64,000 nucleotides of DNA from Streptomyces sp. YS415 (lineage in GTDB: Bacteria > Actinomycetota > Actinomycetes > Streptomycetales > Streptomycetaceae), in NCBI RefSeq assembly GCF_023544665.1, contig NZ_JAMJFL010000010.1:124001-188000 (forward strand), given 5' to 3'. Each line of letters starts with the position of its first letter. Within the stretch, counting starts at the first letter, position 1. Shown one piece after another: positions 1 to 9,617 of the stretch. The position numbers and the translations under genes were made by a program. Under the pieces are notes generated by a model that searched no databases, had not been told where the DNA came from, and saw only the letters and a program-made list of their open reading frames with translations.

Positions 1-1
1 G

Positions 2-106
2 GTGCGGGTGGACCCCGACAGTTTTGCCGTGCACATCGACGGGGAGCTGGTCGAGGCCGCTCCCGCCGCTGAACTGCCCATGGCGCAGCGCTACTTCCTC
101 TTCTGA
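2..106 (+). CDS. ureC: Urease alpha subunit, C-terminal end (partial)
   Basis: Only the last 34 residues and the stop are in the window; the gene begins upstream. The frame ends with residues [10 protein letters not shown], the typical C-terminus of the nickel-containing catalytic subunit that hydrolyses urea to ammonia and carbamate. None of the active-site residues are visible, so the call rests on this tail and on the genes that follow. The TGA shares its last base with the ATG of ureF (TGATG), which implies translational coupling in a urease operon. Confidence 0.9.
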   Translation: MRVDPDSFAVHIDGELVEAAPAAELPMAQRYFLF

Positions 107-780
107 TGTCCAGGGCAGCACTGCTCGTCCTGGCCGACGGACGGTTCCCCGCCGGGGGGCACGCGCACTCGGGCGGTGCCGAGGCAGCGGTCAAGGCGGG
201 ACGGATCACCGGGGCAGGGAGCCTGGAGGACTTCTGCCGGGGGCGGTTGCACACGGCGGGGCGGGTCTCCGCCGCACTCGCCGCGTCGGCCGCGCTCGGG
301 GTGGACGCGGTGTCGTTGGACGCGGCCGCGGACGCCCGCACCCCCTCGCCCGCGCTGCGTACCGCGGCCCGCAAGCTGGGACGGCAGCTGCTGCGGGCCG
401 CCCGCGCCGTCTGGCCCTCCGACGAACTCGACGCGCTGGCACGGGCGTTCCCCAAGGGGGCGCACCAGCCGGTGGTGCTGGGGCTCGCCGCCCGGGCGGC
501 GGGGCTCGGACCGCAGGACGCGGCGTACTGCGCCGTCTACGAGAGCGTCAGCGGGCCCGCGTCCGCGACCGTACGGCTGCTGAGCCTCGACCCGTTCCAG
601 GCCACGGCGGTGCTGGCCCGGCTCGCTCCCGAGCTGGACCGGGTGGTGGACCAGGCGGTGCGGGCCGCGCATGCGGTGGCCGACGAGGGAGTCGACGCGC
701 TGCCCGCCGCGTCCGCGCCGTTGCTGGAGATCGGCGCGGAGGTGCACGCCTCCTGGGCGGTGCGGTTGTTCGCGTCCTGA
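106..780 (+). CDS. ureF: Urease accessory protein UreF
   Basis: UreF is part of the UreD-UreF-UreG chaperone complex that delivers nickel to apo-urease in the cytoplasm; in this complex it acts on the GTPase UreG. The 224-residue protein is of family length and starts with [20 protein letters not shown], which matches the UreF N-terminus (LL.L.D..FP.GG..HS.G). It is alpha-helical and alanine-rich throughout. The ATG overlaps the ureC stop. A 63-bp gap with a hairpin separates it from ureG. No ureE is seen among the accessory genes in this window. Confidence 0.95.
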   Translation: MSRAALLVLADGRFPAGGHAHSGGAEAAVKAGRITGAGSLEDFCRGRLHTAGRVSAALAASAALGVDAVSLDAAADARTPSPALRTAARKLGRQLLRAARAVWPSDELDALARAFPKGAHQPVVLGLAARAAGLGPQDAAYCAVYESVSGPASATVRLLSLDPFQATAVLARLAPELDRVVDQAVRAAHAVADEGVDALPAASAPLLEIGAEVHASWAVRLFAS

Positions 781-793
781 GATCACACGCAAG

Positions 794-826
794 GCCGGCC
801 CGACGGGCTGTACCCGCCGGGCCGGC
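794..826 (+). other. Intercistronic hairpin between ureF and ureG
   Basis: The arms GCCGGCCCG (794-802) and CGGGCCGGC (818-826) are a perfect 9-bp inverted repeat with a 15-nt loop. There is no T-run after it and the ureG ribosome-binding site (AAGGAG, about 832-837) lies just downstream. It is more likely an mRNA-stability or attenuation element than a terminator. A function is inferred, not shown. Confidence 0.4.
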
Positions 827-843
827 GGAGAAGGAGCCGTTCC

Positions 844-1517
<674 letters not shown>

Positions 1518-1521
<4 letters not shown>

Positions 1522-2279
1522 TCGCCACCGGCGTCGCCGCCACCGCCCGGATCGGCGCCCGCGCCGACGGCCGGGGCGGTACGGCGCTGCCCGTACTGGA
1601 GGGCGAGGGGCCGCTGGCGCTGCGGCGCACCCGGGGGAGCGGGAGCGAGGCCCGGGTCATGCTCGTCGGCGCGATGAGCGGCCCCCTCGGCGGTGACCGC
1701 TTCGCCGTCGAGGCCGAGGTGGCGCAGGGGGCGTGCCTGCACGTCGGATCCGCCGCCGCGACCATCGCCCTCCCGGGGCAGGCCAAGGGCGAGGCCCGCT
1801 ACGACGTCCGGCTGACCGTCGCGGACGGCGGCGAACTGCGCTGGCTGCCCGAGCAGCTGATCTGCGCCGGCGGCAGCGACCTGTACGTCACCACCCGGGC
1901 CGACCTCGGTGCCGGGGCCCGGCTGGTGCTGCGCGAGGAGCAGGTGCTCGGGCGGGTGGGGGAGGAGCCGGGGCGGCTCACCAGCCGGCTGGCGGTGCGG
2001 ATCGCCGGGCGGACCGTCCTGGATCAGGAACTGGCCTGCGGGCCCGGAGCGCCGGGCGGCTGGGACGGGCCCGCCGGACTGGCGGGGCATCGCGCGGTCG
2101 GGCAACTCGTCGTCGTACGGCCGGAGTTCGGGGACGAGCCGGTGACGCCGCGCATCCTCGCCGAGCACGCCGTCCTGGTTCCGCTGGCCGGGCCCGCCGC
2201 GCTGGTGACCGCCGTGGCGCCGGACGCGCGGGTGCTGCGGCAGGTGCTGGACCGGGCGCTGGGGGCGCTGGCCGGGTGA
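1518..2279 (+). CDS. ureD: Urease accessory protein UreD
   Basis: UreD (UreH) binds apo-urease directly and serves as the platform for UreF and UreG during nickel insertion. The 253-residue protein fits the family length and is a beta-rich protein with motifs typical of UreD such as GPLGGDRF and [16 protein letters not shown] chose the GTG at 1518 because it overlaps the ureG stop (GTGA); a GTG at 1509 is an alternative. The same frame stays open back to position 24, but that upstream part is a shadow of ureF and ureG. It is the last gene of the operon and converges on the acyltransferase gene. Confidence 0.93.
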
Positions 2280-2296
2280 ACCCGCCGCCCGGGGCT

Positions 2297-3019
2297 TCAG
2301 CCGAGCGGCATCTTCGGGAACCTGCGCCTGGGGGCGTTCGCCTCGGCCTCCTTCGCCTTGACGACGGCCGCGTACTCGTCGACGTACTCCTGCTCCGAGA
2401 GGGACAGGATGGCGTACATGATCTCGTCGGTGATGGCGCGCAGGATCGCCTTCTCGTTCTCCATCCCGGCGTAGCGGGAGAAGTCCAGGGGCTTGCCGAA
2501 GCGGATGACCACCGGGTGGATGTTGGGGATGACCTTCCCGGGCGGCTGGGCCTCGAAGGTGCCGATCATCGCGCACGGGATCACCGGGACGCCGGCCTTC
2601 AACGCCATCACGGCGACGCCCACCTTGCCCTTGTACAGGCGGCCGTCGTGCGAGCGGGTGCCCTCCGGGTAGATGCCCAGCAACTCGTCCTTGCTCAGCA
2701 CGCCGAGGCCCTCGCGGATCGCGGCCTGGCCGGCGTCCTTGCCGGAGCGGTCGACCGGGATCTGCCCGGCGCTGCGGAAGAAGAAGGCCGTGAGGCGCCC
2801 CTTGAGGCCGGGGCCGGTGAAGTACTCGGCCTTGGCCAGGAAGGTGATGCGCCGCTTGAGGATCGCGGGCATCAGGAAGTGGTCCGAGAAGGAGAGGTGG
2901 TTGCCCGCGACGATGGCCGCCCCGGACGACGGGACATGTCCGAGGCCCTCGATGCGCGGGCGGAAGACCAGTCTCAACAACGGGCCCAGCAACACGTACT
3001 TGAGCAGGTAGTAGAACAA
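2297..3019 (-). CDS. 1-acyl-sn-glycerol-3-phosphate acyltransferase (PlsC family)
   Basis: Predicted to transfer an acyl group to lysophosphatidate, giving phosphatidate at the inner face of the membrane. The 240-residue protein has the acyltransferase motif I as H41-LSFS-D46 and the phosphate-binding motif YPEGTRS at about 117-123, and it starts with a hydrophobic segment (residues 1-18) suited to membrane association. The C-terminus is charged (AKEAEANAPRRR). It is a single-gene unit convergent with the urease operon. Many Streptomyces have several PlsC paralogues, so the substrate could be another lipid. Confidence 0.85.
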   Translation of the reverse strand: MFYYLLKYVLLGPLLRLVFRPRIEGLGHVPSSGAAIVAGNHLSFSDHFLMPAILKRRITFLAKAEYFTGPGLKGRLTAFFFRSAGQIPVDRSGKDAGQAAIREGLGVLSKDELLGIYPEGTRSHDGRLYKGKVGVAVMALKAGVPVIPCAMIGTFEAQPPGKVIPNIHPVVIRFGKPLDFSRYAGMENEKAILRAITDEIMYAILSLSEQEYVDEYAAVVKAKEAEANAPRRRFPKMPLG

Positions 3020-3185
3020 GGAGTCGCTCCTCTACGTGCTGGTCAACCGGCGTGTTGTGGGGGTGCCAGTGTAGGCATGGGCCAGGGTGCCCGTAACCGG
3101 GCCGGGACGACTGGCTCAGACCTTTCCGGCAGGCTCGACGGGTACCCCGCCACCGGACCTCATGCCCCGTCAGGCGAAGGACGGA

Positions 3186-5633
3186 TCATTCGATCGGCTC
3201 GGTGAGCGACTGCTCGGCCCAGATGATCTTCCCTTCGGGAGCGAAGCGCGTGCCCCACCGCTGGGCGAACTGGGACACCAGCAGCAGCCCCCGGCCGCCC
3301 TCGTCGGTGACGCGGGGGTGGCGCAGATGGGGTGCGGAGGCGCCGCCGTCCAGGACCTCGCAGATCAGTGAGCGCTCCTTGATCAGCCGCAGCCGGATGG
3401 GCCCGCCGGCGTGCCGTATGGCGTTGGTGACCAGCTCGCTGACGACCAGCTCGGTGGTGAAGGCCAGCGGCTCCAGGCCCCACTCGGTGAGCTGGCGGGT
3501 GGCGCCCTTGCGGGCGTCGGCGACCATGGCGGGGTCGCTCGGCAGGTCCCAGTCCGCGACCTGGCCGTCGCCGAGCAGCCGGGTGCGGGCCATCAGCAGC
3601 ACCACGTCGTCGTGCGGCCGCACCGGCACCAGCGCGTCGACCACCGCACGCGAGCGCAGCGCGAGCGAGGCCGCGGGGCGCTCCAGGACCGGCCGCAGCC
3701 GGTCCGGGTCCGCGTCGATCGCCCACGACTCTCCGCGGGCCAGCAGACCGTCCGTGTACAGGGCGAGGATGCTGCCCTCGGCCAGCACCATCTCGACCGA
3801 CTCGAACGGCGGACCGCCGATGCCCAGCGGCGGGCCCTGCGGCAGGTCGACGAAGGTGACCTCCCCGTCGGGCAGCACCACGGCCGGGGACGGATGGCCC
3901 GCGGCGGCCATGGTGCACTGCCCGTCGACCGGGTCGTACACCGCGTACACGCACCCCGACCCCACCGCCCGCATGCTGTCGGCGCCCTCCGTGTCCGGCG
4001 CCACGCCGTCGTCCCGGGCCGACCGTCCGACCAGGTCGTCGAGGTGGGCCAGCACCTCCTCGGGCCGCAGGTCCAGCGCGGCGAGCGTCCGTACGGCTGT
4101 CCGCAGCCGGCCCATGGCGGCGGCGGCGCCGATCCCGTGCCCGGGAACCTCGCCCACCACCAGGGCCACCCGCGCCCCGGACAGCGGCACCACGTCGTAC
4201 CAGTCGCCGCCGAGGCCGGTCAGCTCGTCGGCGGGCCGGTAGCAGGCGGCGACCTCCACGGCGTCCTGGTCGGACAGCCGGTGGGGGAGCAGACTGCGCT
4301 GCAGGACCAGGGCCGCGTCCCGTTCGCGGGTGTAGCGGCGGGCGTTGTCCACGCAGACCGCGGCCCGCGACACCAGGTCCTCGGCAAGCCGCAGATCGTC
4401 CTCGTCGAAGGGCTCCTGGCGGCCCCGCCGGAAGAACGTGGTGATGCCCAGGGTCACGCCCCGGGCCCGGACCGGCACGATCATCACGCTGTGCAGGCCC
4501 AGCTCCCGGAAGGTGGCCTCCCGGCCGAGCACGTCCGCCGCCCACTCCCGGGCCAGCGGATCGAGCTGCTCCGCGCGCCAGGAGCTGCCCGTGGTCAGGC
4601 AGCGGATCGGCGGCGATCCGGCCAGGTAGGTGGCGACCGAGCCGATGCCGACGGCCTCGTCCTCGGTCACCGAGCGGTGGCCCGCCCGGCGCAGCTCCAC
4701 CGGTTCACGGTCGCTCAGCGGCCCCGGCGCAGGCTCCCCGCCGGTGATCACCGACTCCAGCAGGTCCACCCGGGCCAGGTCGGCGAAGCCGGGCACGGCC
4801 ACGTCGGCCAGCTCCTGGGCGGTGTGCACCACGTCCAGGGTGCGGCCGATGTGCCGGCCCGCCTTGTCCAGCAGGGCGAGCCGCCCGCGGGCGCGGTGCC
4901 GCTCGCTGACGTCGACGACCGTGTAGTACACGCCCATGGCCCGGCCCCGGTCGTCGTCGAGCCGGGTGAACGACATCACGTGCGCCGTCTCCCGGTGCGG
5001 GGCGGAGCGCACCCGCCCCAGATGCTCGTACCCGACCACCGGCTCGCCGGTCTCCAGCACGTGCCGCATCTGCGCCTCGACGCCCGCCGCGTCCAGTCCG
5101 GGCTGTATGTCGCCGAGCCGCCGCCCGAGCCGCTGGTGGGCCGGTCCGCCGCCGAACTGCTCCAGCGCGGCGTTGGACCACACGAACCTCAGGTCCGTGT
5201 CGACGATCGCTATGCCGACGGGCGAGCGGGCCACCATCTGCTCCAGCACCGGCCGGCTCATGTTCCAGCCGGGCGCCTGCTCCATCTCCGACAGCAGCGC
5301 CAGCCAGCGTGCCGGGCCGCCCGGCTCCGGCGCCGCAACGACCCGCACCATGAGCCGTAGCTCGCGGCCGTCCGCGCGCCGGGCGGTCAGCAGCCCGGCC
5401 CATCCGCCGTCCCGGCGACAGCGTTCGGCCAATTCGGGGACGCGGGCCGCGTCCCCGGCCGCCAGCAGGACCGAGACGGGCCGGCCCACCACCTCCGCCG
5501 CCGCATACGCGAACAGCCGCTGGGCCCCGCTGGTCCAGCAGGTCACCAGCCCCTGGGCGTCGAGCAGCACGGGGGCGGCATCGGCCACGTCGAACCGATG
5601 CCGCTCCGGGGTGTGCTCCTCGTGTGTGCCCAC
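3186..5633 (-). CDS. PAS/GAF/SpoIIE phosphatase with C-terminal anti-sigma-type ATPase domain
   Basis: An 815-residue cytoplasmic regulator. Domains in order: PAS (about 15-120), PAS (about 125-245, SPVGIAIVDTDLRFVWSNAA), GAF (about 250-420), PP2C-type SpoIIE/RsbU phosphatase (about 450-665, GLGGDWYDVVPLSG and LALYTDGLLA) and an RsbW-like HATPase (about 690-815, ELVTNAIRHAGG and GGRGLLLV). Such proteins usually act on STAS anti-sigma antagonists, and the ATPase can bind sigma factors. The usual phosphatase motif VGDVxGHG reads VGEVPGHG here, replacing a metal-binding Asp by Glu. No anti-sigma antagonist gene is adjacent. The start is GTG. Confidence 0.85.
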   Translation of the reverse strand: MGTHEEHTPERHRFDVADAAPVLLDAQGLVTCWTSGAQRLFAYAAAEVVGRPVSVLLAAGDAARVPELAERCRRDGGWAGLLTARRADGRELRLMVRVVAAPEPGGPARWLALLSEMEQAPGWNMSRPVLEQMVARSPVGIAIVDTDLRFVWSNAALEQFGGGPAHQRLGRRLGDIQPGLDAAGVEAQMRHVLETGEPVVGYEHLGRVRSAPHRETAHVMSFTRLDDDRGRAMGVYYTVVDVSERHRARGRLALLDKAGRHIGRTLDVVHTAQELADVAVPGFADLARVDLLESVITGGEPAPGPLSDREPVELRRAGHRSVTEDEAVGIGSVATYLAGSPPIRCLTTGSSWRAEQLDPLAREWAADVLGREATFRELGLHSVMIVPVRARGVTLGITTFFRRGRQEPFDEDDLRLAEDLVSRAAVCVDNARRYTRERDAALVLQRSLLPHRLSDQDAVEVAACYRPADELTGLGGDWYDVVPLSGARVALVVGEVPGHGIGAAAAMGRLRTAVRTLAALDLRPEEVLAHLDDLVGRSARDDGVAPDTEGADSMRAVGSGCVYAVYDPVDGQCTMAAAGHPSPAVVLPDGEVTFVDLPQGPPLGIGGPPFESVEMVLAEGSILALYTDGLLARGESWAIDADPDRLRPVLERPAASLALRSRAVVDALVPVRPHDDVVLLMARTRLLGDGQVADWDLPSDPAMVADARKGATRQLTEWGLEPLAFTTELVVSELVTNAIRHAGGPIRLRLIKERSLICEVLDGGASAPHLRHPRVTDEGGRGLLLVSQFAQRWGTRFAPEGKIIWAEQSLTEPIE

Positions 5634-5750
5634 GGCCGACCTCTCCGTCGCTGGGTTCGCTGAGAGCGGTCCACGTCAGAGGTCTACCACCTCTGATCCC
5701 AGTGTTCACCCTCGCAGCGAGGAGCAAAGACGGCCACCGCGCGGTCAGGC

Positions 5751-6968
5751 CTACCCGAGCACCTTCTCCAGCGAGGCGAGTGCCCCGGTCAGCTCCTCCG
5801 CGGTGATCGTCAGCGGGGGCGCGAGCCGGATGGTGGAGCCGTGGGTGTCCTTGACCAGCACACCCTCCCGCATCAGCCGCTCACCGATCTCCCGCCCGCT
5901 GCCCACGGCCGGGTCGACGTCCACGCCCGCCCACAGGCCGCGCGCGCGGAAGCCGACGACGCCCTTGCCGACCAGCTCCGTCAGACCGCCCCGCAGGACC
6001 ACGCCCAGCTCGGCCGCCCGGCGCTGGAATTCACCCGTCTCCAGCAGTTCCACCACCGCGGTGCCGACCGCGGCGGCCAGCGGGTTGCCGCCGAACGTCG
6101 AGCCGTGCTCGCCGGGCCGCAGCACCCCGAGCACCTCCCGCCGGGCCACCACCGCGGACACCGGCACGATGCCGCCGCCGAGCGCCTTGCCGAGGAGCAG
6201 CATGTCGGGGACGACCGCCTCGTGCTCGACGGCGAGGGTGCGGCCGGTGCGGCCGAGGCCCGACTGGATCTCGTCCGCGATGAACAGGCACCCCGTGCGC
6301 CGGGTCAGCTCCCGCACCCCGGCCAGATAGCCGTCGTCCGGGATGAGCACGCCCGCCTCGCCCTGGATGGGTTCGATGAGCACCGCCGCCGTGGTGTCGT
6401 CGACGGCCTCCTCCAGCGCGGCCAGGTCGTTGTACGGCACGATCCGGAACCCCGGGGTGAAGGGGCCGAAGCCGCTGCGGGCCGTCTCGTCGGTGGAGAA
6501 GCTGACGATCGTCGTCGTACGGCCGTGGAAGTTGTCCGCCGCGACCACGATCGTGGCCCGGTCGGCGGGGACGCCCTTGACCTCGTACGCCCACTTGCGG
6601 GCCACCTTGACGGCGCTCTCGACCGCCTCGGCGCCGGTGTTCATGGGCAGCACCATGTCCAGGCCGGTCAGCGCGGCGAGGCGTTCGGCGAACTCGGCGA
6701 GCCGGTCGTTGTGGAAGGCGCGCGAGGTCAGCGTGAGCCGGTCCAGCTGGCGGTGGGCGGCCTCGATCAGGCCGGGGTGGCGGTGGCCGAAGTTCAGCGC
6801 CGAGTAGCCGGCCAGCATGTCGAGGTACCGGCGGCCCTCGACGTCCTCCACCCAGGTGCCCTCGGCACGCGCGACGACGACCGGCAGCGGGTGGTAGTTG
6901 TGCGCGAGGACGGGCTCCTCGGCACGGATCAGGTCGGCGGAGGAACGGGTGCGCGCGGGTGCGGTCAT
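5751..6968 (-). CDS. rocD: Ornithine aminotransferase
   Basis: A PLP-dependent class III aminotransferase that converts ornithine and 2-oxoglutarate to glutamate-5-semialdehyde and glutamate (arginine/ornithine catabolism). The 405-residue protein has the family hallmarks: NTGAEAVESAVKVARKWAY near residue 110, FIADEIQSGLGRTG, and the PLP lysine in LLLGKALGGG. The ATG at 6968 overlaps the stop of the upstream amidinohydrolase gene (ATGA, 6965-6968), so the two are co-translated. The frame is open further upstream, but that part only shadows the upstream gene. A Lrp-type regulator gene lies next upstream. Confidence 0.94.
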   Translation of the reverse strand: MTAPARTRSSADLIRAEEPVLAHNYHPLPVVVARAEGTWVEDVEGRRYLDMLAGYSALNFGHRHPGLIEAAHRQLDRLTLTSRAFHNDRLAEFAERLAALTGLDMVLPMNTGAEAVESAVKVARKWAYEVKGVPADRATIVVAADNFHGRTTTIVSFSTDETARSGFGPFTPGFRIVPYNDLAALEEAVDDTTAAVLIEPIQGEAGVLIPDDGYLAGVRELTRRTGCLFIADEIQSGLGRTGRTLAVEHEAVVPDMLLLGKALGGGIVPVSAVVARREVLGVLRPGEHGSTFGGNPLAAAVGTAVVELLETGEFQRRAAELGVVLRGGLTELVGKGVVGFRARGLWAGVDVDPAVGSGREIGERLMREGVLVKDTHGSTIRLAPPLTITAEELTGALASLEKVLG

Positions 6969-7786
6969 GAGCGGATCTCCTGGGTGCAGCACTTGATGCC
7001 GCCGCCGGCCTTGTGCAGCTCGGACAGGTCGACGGGGACGGGGACGTAGCCGCGCAGGGCGAGCTGGTCGGCCAGGGCGGTCGCGCCCGGCGCGATGAAG
7101 ACGTGCAGGCCGTCGGAGACGGAGTTCAGGCCGAAGGCCATCGCGTCCTCGCGGGTCGCCAGGACGGCGTCCGGGTACAGGCGCCGCAGCACCTCGCGGC
7201 TGCCCGGCGAGAACGCCTCCGGGTAGTAGGCGATGTTCTCCTCGGGGCCGTCGTCGAGCACGAACAGCGCGGTGTCGAGGTGGTAGAAGTACGGGTCCAC
7301 CAACGTCAGCCCGATCACCGGGACGCCGAAGAACTCCTGCACCTCGCGATGAGCCTCGCGGGTCGTGCGGAAGCCGGTGCCGGCCAGCACGTACCGGCCC
7401 GTGGGGACGAGGTCGCCCTCGCCCTCGCACACCGACTCCGGGCGGTAGACGTCGAATCCGGACGCCTTGAACCAGGTGTCGTAGTGGGTGGACTCCGGGC
7501 GGCGCTCGGGCGCGTGGAAGAGCGAGCCGAAGACCCGGCCGTCGACGGTCACCGCGCAGTTCGCGGCGAAGACCATGTCGGGCAGGCCGGGGACCGGCTC
7601 CACCGACTCGACGGTGTGGCCGTGGGAGCGGTAGGCGCGGATCAGTGACCGCCACTGCTTCTGGGCCAGACCGGCGTCGACCCGGTTGTCGGGATGCATC
7701 CAGGGATTGATCGCGTACTGCACGGCGAAGTGTCTGGGTTCGCAGACGAGAAAGCGCCGTCGGCGCTGCACACGGCTTTCGGGCAC
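6965..7786 (-). CDS. ddaH: Dimethylarginine dimethylaminohydrolase / amidinotransferase-family enzyme
   Basis: A guanidino-group modifying enzyme of the beta/alpha-propeller superfamily. At 273 residues it is close to bacterial dimethylargininases, which convert methylated arginine to citrulline and methylamines. Visible residues are a FAANCAV motif at 73-79, the catalytic His169 in YFYHLD and the nucleophilic Cys near the C-terminus in KCCTQE (266/267). GTG start with GGAGG upstream. It overlaps rocD by 4 bp. Co-transcription with rocD and a nearby Lrp regulator fits arginine breakdown; true arginine deiminase activity is less likely given the short length but cannot be excluded. Confidence 0.82.
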   Translation of the reverse strand: MPESRVQRRRRFLVCEPRHFAVQYAINPWMHPDNRVDAGLAQKQWRSLIRAYRSHGHTVESVEPVPGLPDMVFAANCAVTVDGRVFGSLFHAPERRPESTHYDTWFKASGFDVYRPESVCEGEGDLVPTGRYVLAGTGFRTTREAHREVQEFFGVPVIGLTLVDPYFYHLDTALFVLDDGPEENIAYYPEAFSPGSREVLRRLYPDAVLATREDAMAFGLNSVSDGLHVFIAPGATALADQLALRGYVPVPVDLSELHKAGGGIKCCTQEIRS

Positions 7787-7871
7787 AGAGGGGTTCCTCC
7801 GCTTCCTGCGGTGTGGATGGGGTTGTCACCACGGTAGGGAGGGACCCAGACGCCCGACAAGGAACAAGAGC

Positions 7872-7885
7872 TGCGCGTTCGCGCA
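7872..7885. promoter_or_regulatory. Candidate Lrp/AsnC operator upstream of ddaH-rocD
   Basis: TGCGCG TT CGCGCA is a perfect 6+6 dyad in the 122-bp gap between the Lrp gene and the GTG of ddaH. Lrp/AsnC proteins bind short dyads in front of the amino-acid genes they control, and the regulator gene is adjacent. The link is an inference. Confidence 0.4.
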
Positions 7886-7908
7886 GGAATGCTGCGTGTT
7901 CTCGCCGC

Positions 7909-8412
7909 TCAGCGCACGTCTGCTGCGCCGTCGGGGGCCGGCTGGCTGGCGCCCGCCTCCGGGCTGTCCGGCAGGAGGTGGGACAGCACCATCACGCTGA
8001 TCGTCTTGCGGATGAACGGCTCCACGCGGATCCGCTCCAGCACCTCCTCGAAGTGCTCCACGTCCCGCGCCCGGACGTGCAGCAGCGCGTCCGCGCCACC
8101 GGTCACCGTCATCGCCGCGGTGATCTCCGGATGGTTGCGGGCCACCTCCGCGAGCCGCCGCGGCGGGGCCGCGCCCTCGCAGTACACCTCGACGTACGCC
8201 TCCGTGCGCCAGCCCAGCGCGGACGGCTTCACCGTGGCCGTGAACCCGGTGATCACACCGGACTCCCGCAGCCGGTCCACCCGCCGCTTGACCGCCGTGG
8301 AGGACAGTCCGACGTCCGCGCCGATCTCGGCGAAACTGCTCCGGGCGTTCGCCATCAGGGCGGTGAGGATCTTCCGGTCGAGCTCGTCGAACGGCGTGGG
8401 CCTGCTGTTCAT
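7909..8412 (-). CDS. Lrp/AsnC-family transcriptional regulator
   Basis: A 167-residue feast/famine regulator: N-terminal winged helix-turn-helix (about 8-55, DELDRKILTALMANARSSFA followed by GLSSTAVKRRVDRL) and a C-terminal RAM ligand-binding domain (about 75-145, HPEITAAMTVTGGADALLHV). It lies upstream of ddaH-rocD on the same strand with a 122-bp gap, so it probably senses an amino acid such as arginine or ornithine and controls that pair. The C-terminal 20 residues are low-complexity. It is divergent from the LytTR response regulator gene. Confidence 0.88.
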   Translation of the reverse strand: MNSRPTPFDELDRKILTALMANARSSFAEIGADVGLSSTAVKRRVDRLRESGVITGFTATVKPSALGWRTEAYVEVYCEGAAPPRRLAEVARNHPEITAAMTVTGGADALLHVRARDVEHFEEVLERIRVEPFIRKTISVMVLSHLLPDSPEAGASQPAPDGAADVR

Positions 8413-8489
8413 GGCGGCACCCTATCCAGCGGGAACGTCTTCCCTGCGCCCGTGTGCAGGCGTACGAATTGCTCCTACACTCCACGTTC

Positions 8490-9239
8490 ATGCTGCGCGC
8501 CCTGGCTGTCGACGACGAAAGCCCCTCGCTGGAGGAACTGCTGTTCCTCCTCAACGCCGATCCCCGGATCGGCAGCGCGGAGGGCGCGGGGGACGCCACC
8601 GTGGCGCTGCGCCGGATCAACCGCGCGCTGGAGTCGGGGCCGGGCGGGCCCGAGGCGATCGACGTCGTCTTCCTCGACATCAACATGCCCGGCCTCGACG
8701 GACTCGACCTGGCCCGGCTGCTCACCGGGTTCGCCAAGCCGCCGCTGGTCGTGTTCGTCACCGCGCACGAGGACTTCGCCGTGCAGGCCTTCGACCTCAA
8801 GGCCGTCGACTACGTCCTCAAACCGGTCCGCAAGGAGCGGCTCGCCGAGGCGGTCCGCCGGGCCGCCGAACTCATCGGCACCGGCTCCCGCATACCCGTC
8901 CACGAGCCCGACCCCGACCACATACCCGTCGAACTCGGCGGGGTGACCCGGTTCGTCCCCGTCGACGACATCACCCATGTCGAGGCCCAGGGCGACTACG
9001 CCCGCCTGCACACCGACAAGGGCAGCCACCTCGTCCGCATCCCGCTGTCCACCCTGGAGGAGCGCTGGCGCTCCCGCGGCTTCGTCCGCATCCACCGCCG
9101 CCATCTGGTCGCCCTGCGCCACATCGGCGAACTCCGCCTGGACGCGGGCACCGTGAGCGTCCTGGTCGGCTCCGAGGAACTGCAGGTCAGCAGGCGGCAC
9201 GCGCGGGAGCTGCGGGACCTGCTGATGAGGAGGACCTGA
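8490..9239 (+). CDS. LytTR-family response regulator
   Basis: A 249-residue two-component response regulator: receiver domain (about 1-120) with the phospho-acceptor Asp63 in VVFLDINMPG and the conserved Lys in YVLKPVRKERL, then a LytTR DNA-binding domain (about 145-245; FVPVDDITHVEAQGDYARLH, FVRIHRRHLV). I chose the ATG at 8490 because it starts right at the receiver fold; an ATG at 8454 in frame would add 12 residues with no domain. Its likely partner kinase is the LytS-type gene at 11395, three genes downstream. It is followed 2 bp later by a small membrane protein gene. Confidence 0.9.
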   Translation: MLRALAVDDESPSLEELLFLLNADPRIGSAEGAGDATVALRRINRALESGPGGPEAIDVVFLDINMPGLDGLDLARLLTGFAKPPLVVFVTAHEDFAVQAFDLKAVDYVLKPVRKERLAEAVRRAAELIGTGSRIPVHEPDPDHIPVELGGVTRFVPVDDITHVEAQGDYARLHTDKGSHLVRIPLSTLEERWRSRGFVRIHRRHLVALRHIGELRLDAGTVSVLVGSEELQVSRRHARELRDLLMRRT

Positions 9240-9241
9240 CG

Positions 9242-9604
9242 ATGCCCGGCCAGGACCCCGCCGAGCGCCGCGTCGTCGTCACCGGCCCGCCCCGCCGCCC
9301 CCCGTCCGGCTACTACCGTCCGCGCACCGAGATCGACGAGCAGACCACCCTCGGCCACACCTACGTCCGCTCCCTGATGCGCTCCCAACTGCGCGCCGCC
9401 CTCGCCGTGGTCGCCGTCCTCGTACTGCTCGTCGGACCGCTGCCGCTGCTGTTCGCCACCGTCCCGGACTCCGACCGCCTGGAATGGACGGTCCTCGGCT
9501 TCGGCCTGTACGCCCCGCTCGTGCTGCTCGCCCGCTGGTACGTGCGGCGCGCCGAGCGCAACGAGCGGGACCTCGTGCGCCTCGTCGAGGACCAGGACCG
9601 CTGA
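9242..9604 (+). CDS. Small two-TM membrane protein preceding a symporter
   Basis: A 120-residue protein of unknown function. The first 50 residues are polar and proline/arginine-rich; two hydrophobic segments follow at about 51-70 and 79-95, and the C-terminus is charged (RRAERNERDLVRLVEDQDR). It starts 2 bp after the response-regulator stop and ends 13 bp before the symporter start. Size and position resemble the small DUF485/DUF4212-type partners of acetate- and solute-type SSS transporters, so it may be an accessory subunit; that is inference. Confidence 0.75.
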   Translation: MPGQDPAERRVVVTGPPRRPPSGYYRPRTEIDEQTTLGHTYVRSLMRSQLRAALAVVAVLVLLVGPLPLLFATVPDSDRLEWTVLGFGLYAPLVLLARWYVRRAERNERDLVRLVEDQDR

Positions 9605-9617
9605 GGGCCGACGGACC

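Noticed and set aside
2280..2296. Terminator between ureD and the acyltransferase gene
   Set aside because: Only short, imperfect G/C pairing around 2270-2300; not convincing.
5751..7832. A 693-residue minus-strand frame that would fuse the rocD region to an upstream extension
   Set aside because: The N-terminal half is a shadow of the ddaH gene; rocD has its own ATG at 6968 in an ATGA overlap.
8454..8489. Upstream ATG for the LytTR regulator
   Set aside because: The 12 extra residues lie outside the receiver fold and have no ribosome-binding site; the ATG at 8490 begins at the domain.
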